Position numbers and translations under genes: made by a program
NCBI RefSeq assembly: GCF_025562755.1
Contig: NZ_CP103300.1
Location: 3,659,001-3,723,000 of the forward strand
Direction of reading: 5' to 3'
Length of the DNA: 64,000 nt
Source: Endozoicomonas euniceicola
Lineage (GTDB): Bacteria > Pseudomonadota > Gammaproteobacteria > Pseudomonadales > Endozoicomonadaceae
Shown here: positions 45,535 through 54,900 of the stretch, piece after piece
How positions within the stretch are numbered: position 1 is the first letter of the stretch
Layout: each line of letters opens with the position of its first letter
The notes under the pieces: model-generated
Seen by the model: only the letters and a program-made list of their open reading frames with translations
The model's database searches: none
Told to the model about the DNA's origin: nothing

Positions 45535-45714
45535 GCTTATGATTCTTATGAGTAAAAAATAAAATGCTTCATCTAATGGGTTGGTACTGAAGTAATAATA
45601 GCTTTCATATATCGATATCCTCATAAATACAATCAAACTGGTTTGCATCTATGAGGTGCTGTGATAAATTTCGCCATTCGTAATTTTCTGTCCCTGACTA
45701 TTGGTCAATTCACA

Positions 45715-46149
45715 ATGAATATTTTTGAAGAATCCCTGAGTGTTCTGAAATCCAAAGTACAGTTGCGTAAACTGTTTCAGGATATGCACGTAGAAGACAT
45801 TCAGCGTGTCATTAGCCGAATTGAGAGCATTTACGAAGAAAAGCTGGAAGCTCAAAAAGAAGTAGAGCAGGAACAGGAGCGCAAGCGTGAAGCGATTGAG
45901 GCTGTTCTGAAAGAAATGCAGGACAAGGGGCTGGATATTGATGATCTGGCGGTGATGGGCAAAGGTGCCGGTACTGAGTCTAACCGTAAAGGTAAAACCC
46001 GTCAGCGTTATCAGTTTGAATACCAGGCTGAAGACGGTACCGTTGTTTCCTGGGAAGGTGCAACCACTGGTCGCATTCCTGCTGAGTTTTCTGCTTACCT
46101 GGAGCGTACAGGTAAAGAGCGTAAAGACTGCATTGTTACTGAGCTGTAA
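45715..46149 (+). CDS. H-NS-like nucleoid-associated protein
   Basis: The 144-residue product (start ATG 45715, MNIFEESLSVLKSKVQLRKLF) has an N-terminal helical oligomerisation region and a charged coiled coil (residues about 40-75, EEKLEAQKEVEQEQERKRE). Its C-terminal DNA-binding domain has the H-NS pattern YQFEYQAEDGTVVSWEGATTGRIPAE, where the AT-hook-like loop is TTGRIPAEF (compare QGRTP in H-NS). H-NS proteins silence AT-rich acquired DNA, relevant here because many neighbouring orphan genes are AT-rich. A good terminator follows. Confidence 0.85.
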   Translation: MNIFEESLSVLKSKVQLRKLFQDMHVEDIQRVISRIESIYEEKLEAQKEVEQEQERKREAIEAVLKEMQDKGLDIDDLAVMGKGAGTESNRKGKTRQRYQFEYQAEDGTVVSWEGATTGRIPAEFSAYLERTGKERKDCIVTEL

Positions 46150-46239
46150 GCCTTAATAGAATTCCCGATTTCTAACGCAGAGTGTGTGCTTGAAATGTCA
46201 AGCCCATACGCAGGTTGGAAAACGGTTATCAGTCTTTAG

Positions 46240-46268
46240 AAAGGGAAGGCCTTGGGTCTTCCTTTTTT
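46240..46268 (+). terminator. Intrinsic terminator of the H-NS-like gene
   Basis: GGAAGGCC (46244-46251) pairs with GGTCTTCC (46255-46262) around TTG, followed by six T. Confidence 0.88.
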
Positions 46269-46497
46269 ATTGCGTTGCTTGAAAAGATGTTCCCTGAAAA
46301 AAATGAATCATTCTAATAAACAAAGCTGACAGTAGTTTTAACGATTGAAACATAATCAGGTTAATAGACCAGATTTAGTTGTAACCGGTAATGACGACCC
46401 CGGAAAAAACGATGAGGGAGATTTCAATAAGCCATTTCCGTAATCCTGGACTCATCATGCTCCACCGGGGTAAATATTATATCAGTGGCATCATCTG
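46269..46497. other. Intergenic region with a nested palindrome
   Basis: No gene. Two nested inverted repeats occur: ACCCCGG (46397-46403) / CCGGGGT (46465-46471) enclosing GATGAG (46411-46416) / CTCATC (46451-46456). They could form a long two-part stem in the 3' region of the DsbA-like gene. The function is unknown. Confidence 0.5.
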
Positions 46498-47238
46498 TCA
46501 GTTCAGTCGAGACTTGATTTTCTCAGACAGTTGATCAGCCTTGGTAAAGCCACCTAATACTTCGTCCGCAAAGACCGTGGCAGGAGTACCTCTAATGCCC
46601 AGCTCGGATGCCAGTCTGAGGTTGTTGTCGATTTTTGCCTTGATGTTGTTATCTACTTTCTTTTTCAGAGTTTCAATATCCAGTCCTTCGGCTTTGAAGG
46701 CAGCAGCAATAGAGGTGCTGTCGTGTCTGCCTGGCCTGGACATCAGGCGCTGATGCAATTTCTGGTAAACATCCGGGTGGTTTTTATGGGCAGCCAGTAC
46801 CAGCTCTGCGACTTCTCTGGATGCACCTCCTAAAACCGGAAGCTCCTTGTAGATGATTTTCAGGTCAGGATGCTGTTTAACCATCTGTTCCAGGATCAGG
46901 TCCTGACGTTTGCAGTGACCACAGTTGTAATCGGCAAAGTACACCATGGCTACCTTCCCTTTCGGGTTACCAATAAACGGGTCGCCAGGGGTGTTAAACA
47001 GCTCATCCTTTTTTGCCTCAAGGCTGGTTTTTTGAGCATTTTCCTGTGCCTGAAGCTCACGTTTACGAAGCTCGCTAATGGCTTCGACCAGAATGTCCGG
47101 ATTTTCGACCAGTGTCGAACGAACCAGCTCCCGAACCTGTTGTTGCTGTTGACCGTCCAGGGGAGCAGCCTGCACAGAGAAGGGAGTTATTGTGGAGGCT
47201 ACCGCCACCAGTGTTATTGCAGAAAGCAGTTTTTTCAT
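46498..47238 (-). CDS. Periplasmic DsbA/Com1-like thiol oxidoreductase
   Basis: The 246-residue product (start ATG 47238, MKKLLSAITLVAVASTITPF) has a clear signal peptide ending VQA and a helical Gln/Glu/Lys-rich N-terminal region. A thioredoxin fold follows with the active site YNCGHCK and the cis-Pro segment RGTPATVFADE. The layout resembles Coxiella Com1 and ScsC-type proteins, which add a helical oligomerisation region before a DsbA-like domain. The active-site dipeptide is GH, as in eukaryotic PDI, not PH as in DsbA. It probably forms or isomerises disulfides in exported proteins. Confidence 0.88.
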   Translation of the reverse strand: MKKLLSAITLVAVASTITPFSVQAAPLDGQQQQQVRELVRSTLVENPDILVEAISELRKRELQAQENAQKTSLEAKKDELFNTPGDPFIGNPKGKVAMVYFADYNCGHCKRQDLILEQMVKQHPDLKIIYKELPVLGGASREVAELVLAAHKNHPDVYQKLHQRLMSRPGRHDSTSIAAAFKAEGLDIETLKKKVDNNIKAKIDNNLRLASELGIRGTPATVFADEVLGGFTKADQLSEKIKSRLN

Positions 47239-48020
47239 TGAGTTATCCACATGAATTGTTCTTCAGCCTCATATGGCCCGACATCAGGCAAACGGACAGA
47301 AGCCGGAATATCGATAAAAATGTATTTCGGTAAAGCATGAAGCAGAGCGATGATTTTACATTGAAGATTTCAGAAAGCAGTAAGGGTTCGTATCAGTTTC
47401 GTGGAAAAGGCCACATAGGCGGATCAGCAGAGTAAAAGGTTGATGCCTGTTTTAACGGTTGTTGTCGTGCGTTGCTGGCAGAAATATTTCCGTGAATCTG
47501 GTTCAGTTTCTGCCTGGTGTCTTCAGCCATTGTCTGAAAGTCGTCAGTAAATCAAGCTGGAAAATCGGTTAGCTTGTGTATGGTTTGTGGTTATTACGTT
47601 TGCCGCAGTGGCTGGTTAGTGGTTTTTCTCTATCTGTGTATAAATAAGTTGTTCAGTAGTTGTTAACAGAAACACTGACCAACGCTCTGAATTACCTGTG
47701 GATAAGTGGTCGATAGATTATAAATACTGGGTTAGTAGCGGTTGATCAAATAGTGATCAGTTGGTAGTGGAGGTAAAGAGCTAACGGAGCTGAATAGTAG
47801 TAGTTGTACGATTCAAGCAGCTATTTATAAATAACTATTGTCGTATAAGTGGAAAGCGCCAAAATCCGTTAAAGTGATCTTCTGACATTCACCCCATGTA
47901 TCGAATGCCAGAAGACCTCTCAGGACTGACGAGTCTAAGTATTATTGAATTCAGCTGGCAGTTTGATGTCGCAGATCAACTTTTTGTAACATTTTTCTGA
48001 AAGCCTTATGGTGTCACGTG
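47239..48020. other. 780-bp non-coding region with DnaA boxes
   Basis: No convincing gene. It contains DnaA-box matches: TTATCCACA at 47243-47251 (plus), TGTGTATAA at 47635-47643 (minus strand, TTATACACA) and TGTGGATAA at 47697-47705 (minus strand, TTATCCACA). A TGATCA-N5-TGATCA repeat with two GATC sites lies near 47742-47759, and the paired motif TTGTACGA/TCGTATAA at 47807-47852. It could be a DnaA-titrating or regulatory locus. It is not next to dnaA, dnaN or gidA. Confidence 0.55.
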
Positions 48021-48779
48021 TTATTTTTTGCGGTCGACCGCAAAGCCTGCCCATGCCTGCTGTGTTGGCATGATTTCCAGATTGTTAATATTGACATGAG
48101 CCGGACGGTTGGCAATCCAGAACACGGTGTCGGCTATATCCTTCGCCGTCAAAGGCTGCATCCCTTCATAAACTGCGTCTGCTTTGGACTGGTCTCCATT
48201 GAAACGGACGACTGAGAATTCGGTTTCAGCCAGTCCCGGCTCTATGTTGCTTACACGCACACCACTGCCTAGCAGGTCACAGCGTAGACTGAGTGAAAAT
48301 TGTTTCACAAACGCCTTGGTGCCACCATAAACGTTACCGCCAGGATAAGGCCAGCTACCTGCCACTGAACCGATATTAACAATACTACCACTGTTGTTTT
48401 TCTTCAAAGCGGGAAGCAGGGCATGAGTCATCATCACCAGTCCCTTTATGTTAGTGTCGATCATGGTCATCCATTGTTCAGTGTCGCATTGATCTGCGGG
48501 TTCTGTACCCAGCGCTAAGCCGGCGTTGTTGATGAGGGTGTGGATATCTCTGAAGGATTCTGGCAGCTCATTAACCGCAGTCTGTATGGCTTGCTGGTCT
48601 CTGATATCCAGAGCGATGGCGTGTACCTGACTATGCTGCTGTAACTCTTCTTTCAGCGTGCTGAGTCGCTCCCGACGACGACCGGTAATAACAAGATTCC
48701 AGCCATCGCTGGCAAACCGCCGTGCGCAGGCTTCGCCAAAGCCAGAAGTGGCACCGGTGATAAAGACGGTATTAGGCAT
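48021..48779 (-). CDS. Short-chain dehydrogenase/reductase (YdfG-like)
   Basis: The 252-residue product is a classical SDR: TGATSGFG (NADP-binding Gly motif, residues about 7-14), NNAG, and the catalytic Ser and YxxxK as YGGTKAFVKQ. It resembles E. coli YdfG, an NADP-dependent 3-hydroxy acid dehydrogenase, also linked to malonic semialdehyde reduction. ATG 48779 (MPNTVFITGATSG) with AAGGAG upstream is the supported start. The longer open frame to 48881 only translates an 18-bp tandem repeat. The substrate here is not proven. Confidence 0.85.
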   Translation of the reverse strand: MPNTVFITGATSGFGEACARRFASDGWNLVITGRRRERLSTLKEELQQHSQVHAIALDIRDQQAIQTAVNELPESFRDIHTLINNAGLALGTEPADQCDTEQWMTMIDTNIKGLVMMTHALLPALKKNNSGSIVNIGSVAGSWPYPGGNVYGGTKAFVKQFSLSLRCDLLGSGVRVSNIEPGLAETEFSVVRFNGDQSKADAVYEGMQPLTAKDIADTVFWIANRPAHVNINNLEIMPTQQAWAGFAVDRKK

Positions 48780-48800
48780 GGGTGTGTTGCTCCTTTTCTG

Positions 48801-48872
48801 CTCATTGCTGTTTAGAAGCTCATGGCTGTTTAGAAGCTCATGGCTGTTTAGAAGCTCATGGCTGTTTGAAAG
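48801..48872. repeat. Four 18-bp tandem repeats before the SDR gene
   Basis: The unit CTCATGGCTGTTTAGAAG is repeated four times (48801-48818, 48819-48836, 48837-48854, 48855-48872) with a few substitutions in the first and last. It lies in the 5' untranslated region of the SDR gene, where copy-number change could alter expression. Confidence 0.92.
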
Positions 48873-48931
48873 TCCATTCATAGAGCCTCCTGACTTTTGT
48901 TAATCGCATGATAAACGATTAGTTCAACCGT

Positions 48932-49540
48932 TCAATCAACATTAAGCTGGATAAAGAGAGTATCGTCTTTGATGAACTGTCTGTTATCCATCTTGTCGAC
49001 GGTACTCAATGGCAGGAAAGTAGGAATGCCGATAGCGATGTTCATATCGCTTACGGGTTTTTGGAAAGAACTGCTGCATGGGTCGGAAAAAAAGGCATCA
49101 GTCACATTACCAGCGTTCGCCTGATCAATGAGTGTCATTGTAATTTTTTTCTGGAAAGGCCACGGAAGAAACTCATCGTAGTCACCCTTCATAAGAACAA
49201 AAAACAGGGACAGATGGGTTCCTTGTCCAAGGCCGTCACCATTCAGGTAAAGCTTTGCACGGAACTGGTACCCGAAAGGGGAGGTATATATAGGAGGGCT
49301 ATAGATTGCTGTTTTTCTGCCCGTTATGGCATCCAGCATTTTCTGTGTATAACCTTCAATTTTCCATAGCAGCCTGACATTATGATGCTTAAGGGTAGAA
49401 ACTTTAGCGTGCATCATTAATTTGAGGGAGGTTATTCTTTTCTCAGTGTCAGAAAAGGCAAAACCATCCGAACTCAGAAGTAAGTTGGCAAATAAAGCAA
49501 AGCAATAACCCACCAGTATTTTGAACCGCCAGACCTTCAT
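48932..49540 (-). CDS. Exported TRAF-type MATH-domain protein
   Basis: The 202-residue product has a signal-peptide-like start (MKVWRFKILVGYCFALFANL, then a hydrophobic end and FAFSD). Almost all the rest is a MATH/TRAF-C domain like that of animal TRAF proteins: LLWKIEGYTQK, IYSPPIYTSPFGYQFRAKLY, LNGDGLGQGTHLSLFFVLMK, FLPWPFQKKITMTLIDQ, DPCSSSFQKPVSDMNIAIG, FLPLSTV, and FIKDDTLFIQLNVD at the very end. These occur in the same order and at the same spacing as in TRAF2/TRAF3. There is no RING or zinc finger. The TRAF-C domain binds receptor tails, so an exported copy could compete with host TRAFs. ATG 49540 is preferred to 49552 because GGTGAT precedes it. Confidence 0.9.
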   Translation of the reverse strand: MKVWRFKILVGYCFALFANLLLSSDGFAFSDTEKRITSLKLMMHAKVSTLKHHNVRLLWKIEGYTQKMLDAITGRKTAIYSPPIYTSPFGYQFRAKLYLNGDGLGQGTHLSLFFVLMKGDYDEFLPWPFQKKITMTLIDQANAGNVTDAFFSDPCSSSFQKPVSDMNIAIGIPTFLPLSTVDKMDNRQFIKDDTLFIQLNVD

Positions 49541-49692
49541 ACCGATCACCATTTTTTTAAAGCAAACTTCGGGCAGAGATAAAGTAGCAAATATTCGGAG
49601 GTATGGTATTTCTGGCGGACAGGAAGTAAAGTCCGGGGCAGGAAGCAGAGAGGGAAGCCTGTGCTTTCCTCTCTGGCAGGCTTGAAGAGAAA

Positions 49693-51495
49693 TTAACTTA
49701 CGCCATCAGCCGGACGGCTGGAGAGGCCTTCTTCAACCGGTGCGGCAGCACCGCTGGGAATGCGAATATCTTCAACCATATCCTGAACCTCTTTGGGTGG
49801 TGCTTCGGTCAGGTGACACACGACCATGGCAATGCTGAAGTTAATCAGCATACCCAGGGTGCCAATGCCTTCCGGAGAAATACCGAACAGCCAGTAATCA
49901 GCCGTATTGGCCGTTGGATTGATGAACTTGAAGTAGACGATATAAGAGAAGGTAAACACCAGCCCGGCAATCATACCGCAGACAGCACCTTCTTTATTCA
50001 TGCGTTTGTAGAAAATGCCCAGCAGGATCGCCGGGAAGAACGATGAGGCTGCCAGCCCGAACGCAAAGGCGACCACCTGGGCAACAAAGCCCGGAGGATA
50101 GATACCAAACAGACCGGCTACCACAACCGCCACCGCAGCGGCCAGACGGGCAGCGAGCAGTTCCTGTTTATCCGTAATGCCGGGCATCAGGTTCTTTTTC
50201 AACAGGTCGTGGGAGATGGATGTGGATATAACCAGCAGCAACCCTGCGGCTGTGGATAAGGCTGCGGCCAGTCCACCGGCGGCAATCAGGGCGATCACCC
50301 AGGCTGGGAGCTGAGCAATTTCCGGATTCGCCAGTACCATGATGTCACGGTCAACATACAGCTCGTTGGCGTTATCCGTCGCAGTGTTGTTGACCAGGCG
50401 CTGACCATGCTCGCCGCGCTCATCAGTAAAGCTTGGCTTGCCCGCTATGGCTGCGCCAGCGGTGTACTGGATCTTGCCATCTTCGTTCTTATCCATCCAG
50501 GCGATCAGACCGGAATTTTCCCAGTTTGAAAACCACTCCGGCAGCTTTTCATAGGAACTGTCACTGACGGTATTCAGCAGGTTGATACGGGCAAAAGCGG
50601 CAACGGCGGGAGCCGTTGTATAAAGAATCGCAATAAACAGCAAAGCATAGCCAGCCGACTTACGGGCATCGCGAACCGTTGGGGTTGTGAAGAAGCGGAC
50701 AATCACATGAGGCAGGCCAGCCGTACCCACCATCAGAGCCATTGTGATAAAGAAGACGTCAATGGTCGACTTACTGCCACTGGTATACTGGTCGAAGCCC
50801 AGCTCGGCAGAAAGGCCGTTAAGTTTTTCCAGCACCGACATGCCGGTTCCCGAGACTTCACTGCCAAAGCCCAGTTGTGGGATGGGGTTTCCGGTAATCA
50901 TCATGGAGATGAAAATAGCGGGCACCATAAAGGCGAAGATCATGACGCAATACTGGGCCACCTGTGTATAAGTAATGCCTTTCATGCCACCAAGGACGGC
51001 GTAAAAGAAAACAATACCCATCCCGATAATCACGCCAAGGGTGATGTCCACTTCCAGATAGCGGGAGAAGACAATGCCCACGCCGCGCATCTGACCGGCA
51101 ACATAAGTGAAGGAGATAAAGATAACGCAGATCACGGCCACCATGCGGGCGGTCTGACAGTAGTAGCGTTCACCGATAAAGTCCGGCACTGTGAACTTGC
51201 CAAACTTACGCAGGTAGGGTGCAAGGCACATGGCCAGCAGTACATAACCACCGGTCCAGCCCATCAGGTAAACCGCACCGTCACGTCCGATAAATGAGAT
51301 GATGCCGGCCATGGAAATAAACGACGCGGCCGACATCCAGTCGGCCCCGGTGGCCATACCATTAGCAACGGGGTGAACGCCTTTTCCGGCCACGTAATAC
51401 TCTTTGGTGGACCCGGCTTTAGACCAGATAGCAATGCCTATATACAGAGCAAACGTTGTCCCAATAAAGAGGTAGGTCAGCATGGCGGTACTCAT
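49693..51495 (-). CDS. Sodium/solute symporter, ActP-like large subunit (VC_2705 group)
   Basis: The 600-residue product is a sodium:solute symporter with about 13 membrane spans: KEYYVAGKGVHPVANGMATGADWMSAASF near the start, LPHVIVRFFTTP mid-protein, and AAALSTAAGLLLVISTSISHD. The closest type is the ActP-like group that pairs with a DUF4212 protein, probably taking up acetate or similar short acids. A soluble loop contains DKNEDGKIQ, which resembles a calcium-binding EF-hand loop. Its ATG overlaps the stop of the upstream small-subunit gene (ATGA), so the two are coupled. Confidence 0.9.
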   Translation of the reverse strand: MSTAMLTYLFIGTTFALYIGIAIWSKAGSTKEYYVAGKGVHPVANGMATGADWMSAASFISMAGIISFIGRDGAVYLMGWTGGYVLLAMCLAPYLRKFGKFTVPDFIGERYYCQTARMVAVICVIFISFTYVAGQMRGVGIVFSRYLEVDITLGVIIGMGIVFFYAVLGGMKGITYTQVAQYCVMIFAFMVPAIFISMMITGNPIPQLGFGSEVSGTGMSVLEKLNGLSAELGFDQYTSGSKSTIDVFFITMALMVGTAGLPHVIVRFFTTPTVRDARKSAGYALLFIAILYTTAPAVAAFARINLLNTVSDSSYEKLPEWFSNWENSGLIAWMDKNEDGKIQYTAGAAIAGKPSFTDERGEHGQRLVNNTATDNANELYVDRDIMVLANPEIAQLPAWVIALIAAGGLAAALSTAAGLLLVISTSISHDLLKKNLMPGITDKQELLAARLAAAVAVVVAGLFGIYPPGFVAQVVAFAFGLAASSFFPAILLGIFYKRMNKEGAVCGMIAGLVFTFSYIVYFKFINPTANTADYWLFGISPEGIGTLGMLINFSIAMVVCHLTEAPPKEVQDMVEDIRIPSGAAAPVEEGLSSRPADGVS

Positions 51496-51794
51496 GATTG
51501 TTTTTCCTCTCCACTAATATCGTTTTTATAAACATCGTTTTCATAAACATCGTATTTGCGGTCAAGCACATTCATGCGCCAGATGTAGAAAAAGATAATG
51601 GCAACGAATGAGAAGATGGAGCCCTGCTGGGCGAACCAGAATCCGAGGGGGAAGCCGGAGAAGGTGATTTTGTCGAGTTGGTCGACAAACAGAATGCCGC
51701 AACCGAATGAGACCACAAACCAGATCACCAGAAGGCTGAGTAACAGCCGTATGTTTTCTTTCCAATAGGCCTGAGCCGCTTGTTTATCTTGCAT
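51492..51794 (-). CDS. DUF4212 small subunit of the sodium/solute symporter
   Basis: The 100-residue product has two membrane segments (LLLSLLVIWFVVSFGCGILF and IFSFVAIIFFYIWRM) and the DUF4212 signature FPLGFWFAQQGS. It is the obligatory partner found directly upstream of ActP-like symporters. The four-base overlap with the large subunit supports joint translation. Near the C-terminus YENDVYKNDI repeats. Confidence 0.92.
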   Translation of the reverse strand: MQDKQAAQAYWKENIRLLLSLLVIWFVVSFGCGILFVDQLDKITFSGFPLGFWFAQQGSIFSFVAIIFFYIWRMNVLDRKYDVYENDVYKNDISGEEKQS

Positions 51795-51935
51795 AGGGGC
51801 ACTCTCTTGTTGCTCTTATTGTTCTTATGATGGAGACGGCCTTCACACTAACAGGATATGAGTGTTTCGACTTTACGACTTTAGGCTAAGGATATTCGCA
51901 GGGGAGCGGCAATCCACTCCCACTCGCCTTCATCC

Positions 51936-54900
51936 TCAATTATTACCGATACCACAGTGATCAGTATGAATCATTCCATCTTTAAGAAGGTGCACGTCAA
52001 GCTTGCGTGAATACTGCAATTCATTTTCAGACAGAACATAAAGAGTTTCACTGTTTGATTCTATGCTTTCACCGGACACTGATTCTTCTGGCTTATTTAA
52101 CTGGCTGGTGTATTTATACACTTTGAGTTTATTGGTATTGCCTAGAAATTGAGGTGCTTGTGGTACAGCGGAAGCATTCAAAAATGCTGACAGGGTTTTA
52201 TCATGCGTTATCCAGACAGGGTAGAGTGTCTCAATATAGTGAGACACTTGATTGTCAATTCCCACTTTAATTCTCCAGCCAGGCATCAGGCGGAGGCACT
52301 CGTCTCTGTCACTACATAAGCGGTTGACCTGAATCTTTGTGTTCAGGCAAGGTATAAGTGTTTTTAACCCTTTATTATGCGCGCTTCTTCCAAGAACACT
52401 TTGATATCTGGCATCATAAACATCCTTATGTATTGAATCACTTTCATCATCAAGAACACCTATTACGCTTAGTGAATTGATAAGAATATTAGAATGCAGT
52501 AGTGATTTTGTGCTGATATCACCTTGCTCCATATAGGTCAAAATATAATCAATGTGGCGACCTACCTGGTCAATAGTTAGTTCACCAAATTTTATCCGGT
52601 GGCTAAAATGATACTTATATTCGCTACTTTCATTACTCGTTGATTTTTTAAAAACCGGAATCCATAAGTTTTTTTCTGCCTTAACTTCCATGATAAGCGA
52701 AAGGTCACGTTTTTTTATGGAATTGGCTACTGTTGAGCAATAAGCGCGTAAGCTGTTGTAAATGATATTACTACAGGAAGCTTCTTTTATATTTGTATTG
52801 TTTGTAAATAAGATTTTCTTGTTGGTATGGGTATGCAAAAGAGTATCATGCAAAAAAAATAACAAAATACTTGACTGGTCATACATGAATTTTTGTAAAA
52901 AAAATATTTTTTCTTTATTGAAGTTTGTTAGTAATGTTTGTTTTTTTGTTGTGCTAAATAGACATTCGTTGCTATTTTCAGGTACAAATGGATAACAAAA
53001 GTATTTCCCATTCATTGATACAAGAGAACTTTCTTTTTGATGGCTGCTTATTGATGGTAAGTATGATTTGACTTGATCAAATGAGCTGGTTTTTTGTTCA
53101 ATGCCAAGATTTACTATATTGTTTTTTTCACTTAAAAAGACTGCCAAGTAAAAACCTTGCTGATCAAATTTGAAAGTAGGTGATTTATAGTAAAATTGAT
53201 ACGTTGCAATCTCAGGCCAGTCAAACTCATTGGAAATCATGGTCCAAAAACTATACGTATCATCGAACAATGATTTTGTACACGACTGCTTGTTACTGCA
53301 TATAGCCAGATAAAATTTGATATACTCCCGATGTATTTGATTTTCATGATTACACTCAATGCCATAGTGTCTTGAACATTCAAAAAAAGCTTTGTCGAAT
53401 AGTATTTTTTGCTTTCCACTTTCTAGTTGAGTCAGCGGATAATAACCAAACGTTTTTATTTTCTTTATATTGTCAGAATAATACTCAACATCATTATCAT
53501 TAAAAGAAATAACACCCAGTGGAGAGTTTGTATCCAAGGATAATAAAAAAAGCATGTTGTATTTTTTGTTATCTTTTAGGTTAGCTTTATATTGGTTTAA
53601 TGTTTTTTGTAAAAAGCTTATTCGGATGTTTGTATCCGATTTTTCATTTACGTAACGATTTTGAATATCGGGGTGAAAAAAATAAATATATGTTCTTGTT
53701 GCCAAGTATAAAATAAATGGTGAGTGTATAAAGAATCTATTACTTTTATATAGTATCAAGTACAAGATGGATGCAGTACTATCAATGGTTGACAGATAGT
53801 GGGGGAAATAGCTTATATTTTTTTTTCTTAATCCATGATTGTCAATTAAAGGATGAAGCTTCCACATGAAAGCATGTTTGTCCAATTTTTTTCCCTGTTG
53901 GATTGGTAAATAATGAAATCTTTCAGCTAATGAAGAATCAGGTGTTTGCAGGATTGCTGTTTCATGAAGGTTTGATAGCGTGGTTAATTCTTGAAGGCTT
54001 TGTTCGTTGTTTCGGTCAGGGATTGGTTTAGTTTTTTTCATATCTGTATGAGAATAGTCTTCTGGCGGTGCTGAAAACACATGGTTTTCAGTGGGAGGTA
54101 TTTGAGTTGAAGAATAGTTATGATCAATCAGCGGTGTACTGACATAGAGTGTTGAAATAAATGAAGGCTTCACCACACGTGGCTGATAGGACAATATTCC
54201 CAGCTCACATTCGGTCGTTAAATTGAAAACAGGCGATACCGTCAACATTGATTCTGATTGCTCAGAAGAATCTATGCCATGCCAGTAATGCTTATGAATG
54301 CCATGATTATACCAGTCAACCCCCTCATTCTTCACTTTTTGAATCACAGCATCAAGACAATAACGGTGAAGTTTTTTGGATTTATTACTTGTTGGCAGAC
54401 CGCACCACATCAGTGAGCTTGCCAGAATGTCAATGTGCTGATTGTTGCCAGGAACCATGAGGTCAGGGGCTTTACTTGCTAAATAGGTGATTGTGTTGGT
54501 AACAATGGTGGTAAATTTATCATCGCTGATAGAAAAAAAAGGTATGTGGTTTTGAGAAATTGCTTGATCTGTGTACCCAACGATACCGTATTCATAGTCA
54601 CTACAGGCTGTTTTAGTTGGCTGCTCCATCTTTGCTAGTATTGTGCCGCTGCTTTTATCATAGATACCTGTTACCGGGAAATCGGCTTTTTCCCAGGGGC
54701 TATCAATAAACTCCTGAATTAATTCTGCTAAAAGTAAATTATTGTTGCTATTCAGCCGCTCAACCGCTTTGAGCAAAGGTTCTTTCGATGTTTGTTTTCT
54801 AGCAGCAGAGTCTTTGTCTGTTTCAGTCACCCTATACCTGTAGCTCTTAACCCCCAAAAATAGAGCACCCAGACTAACCGCCGTATAAGTAAGTGCTTTT

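Noticed and set aside
47239..48020. Chromosomal oriC
   Set aside because: DnaA boxes are few and far apart, and no dnaA, dnaN, gyrB, gidA or parAB genes are adjacent.
48780..48881. 34-residue N-terminal extension of the SDR
   Set aside because: It only translates the 18-bp tandem repeat. A good ribosome site and the Rossmann-fold start favour ATG 48779.
51901..51930. GGGGAGCGGCAAT, resembling the end of the nested ISAzo13-type element
   Set aside because: The match breaks after 13 bases and no second end or transposase is nearby, so I do not call an IS remnant here.
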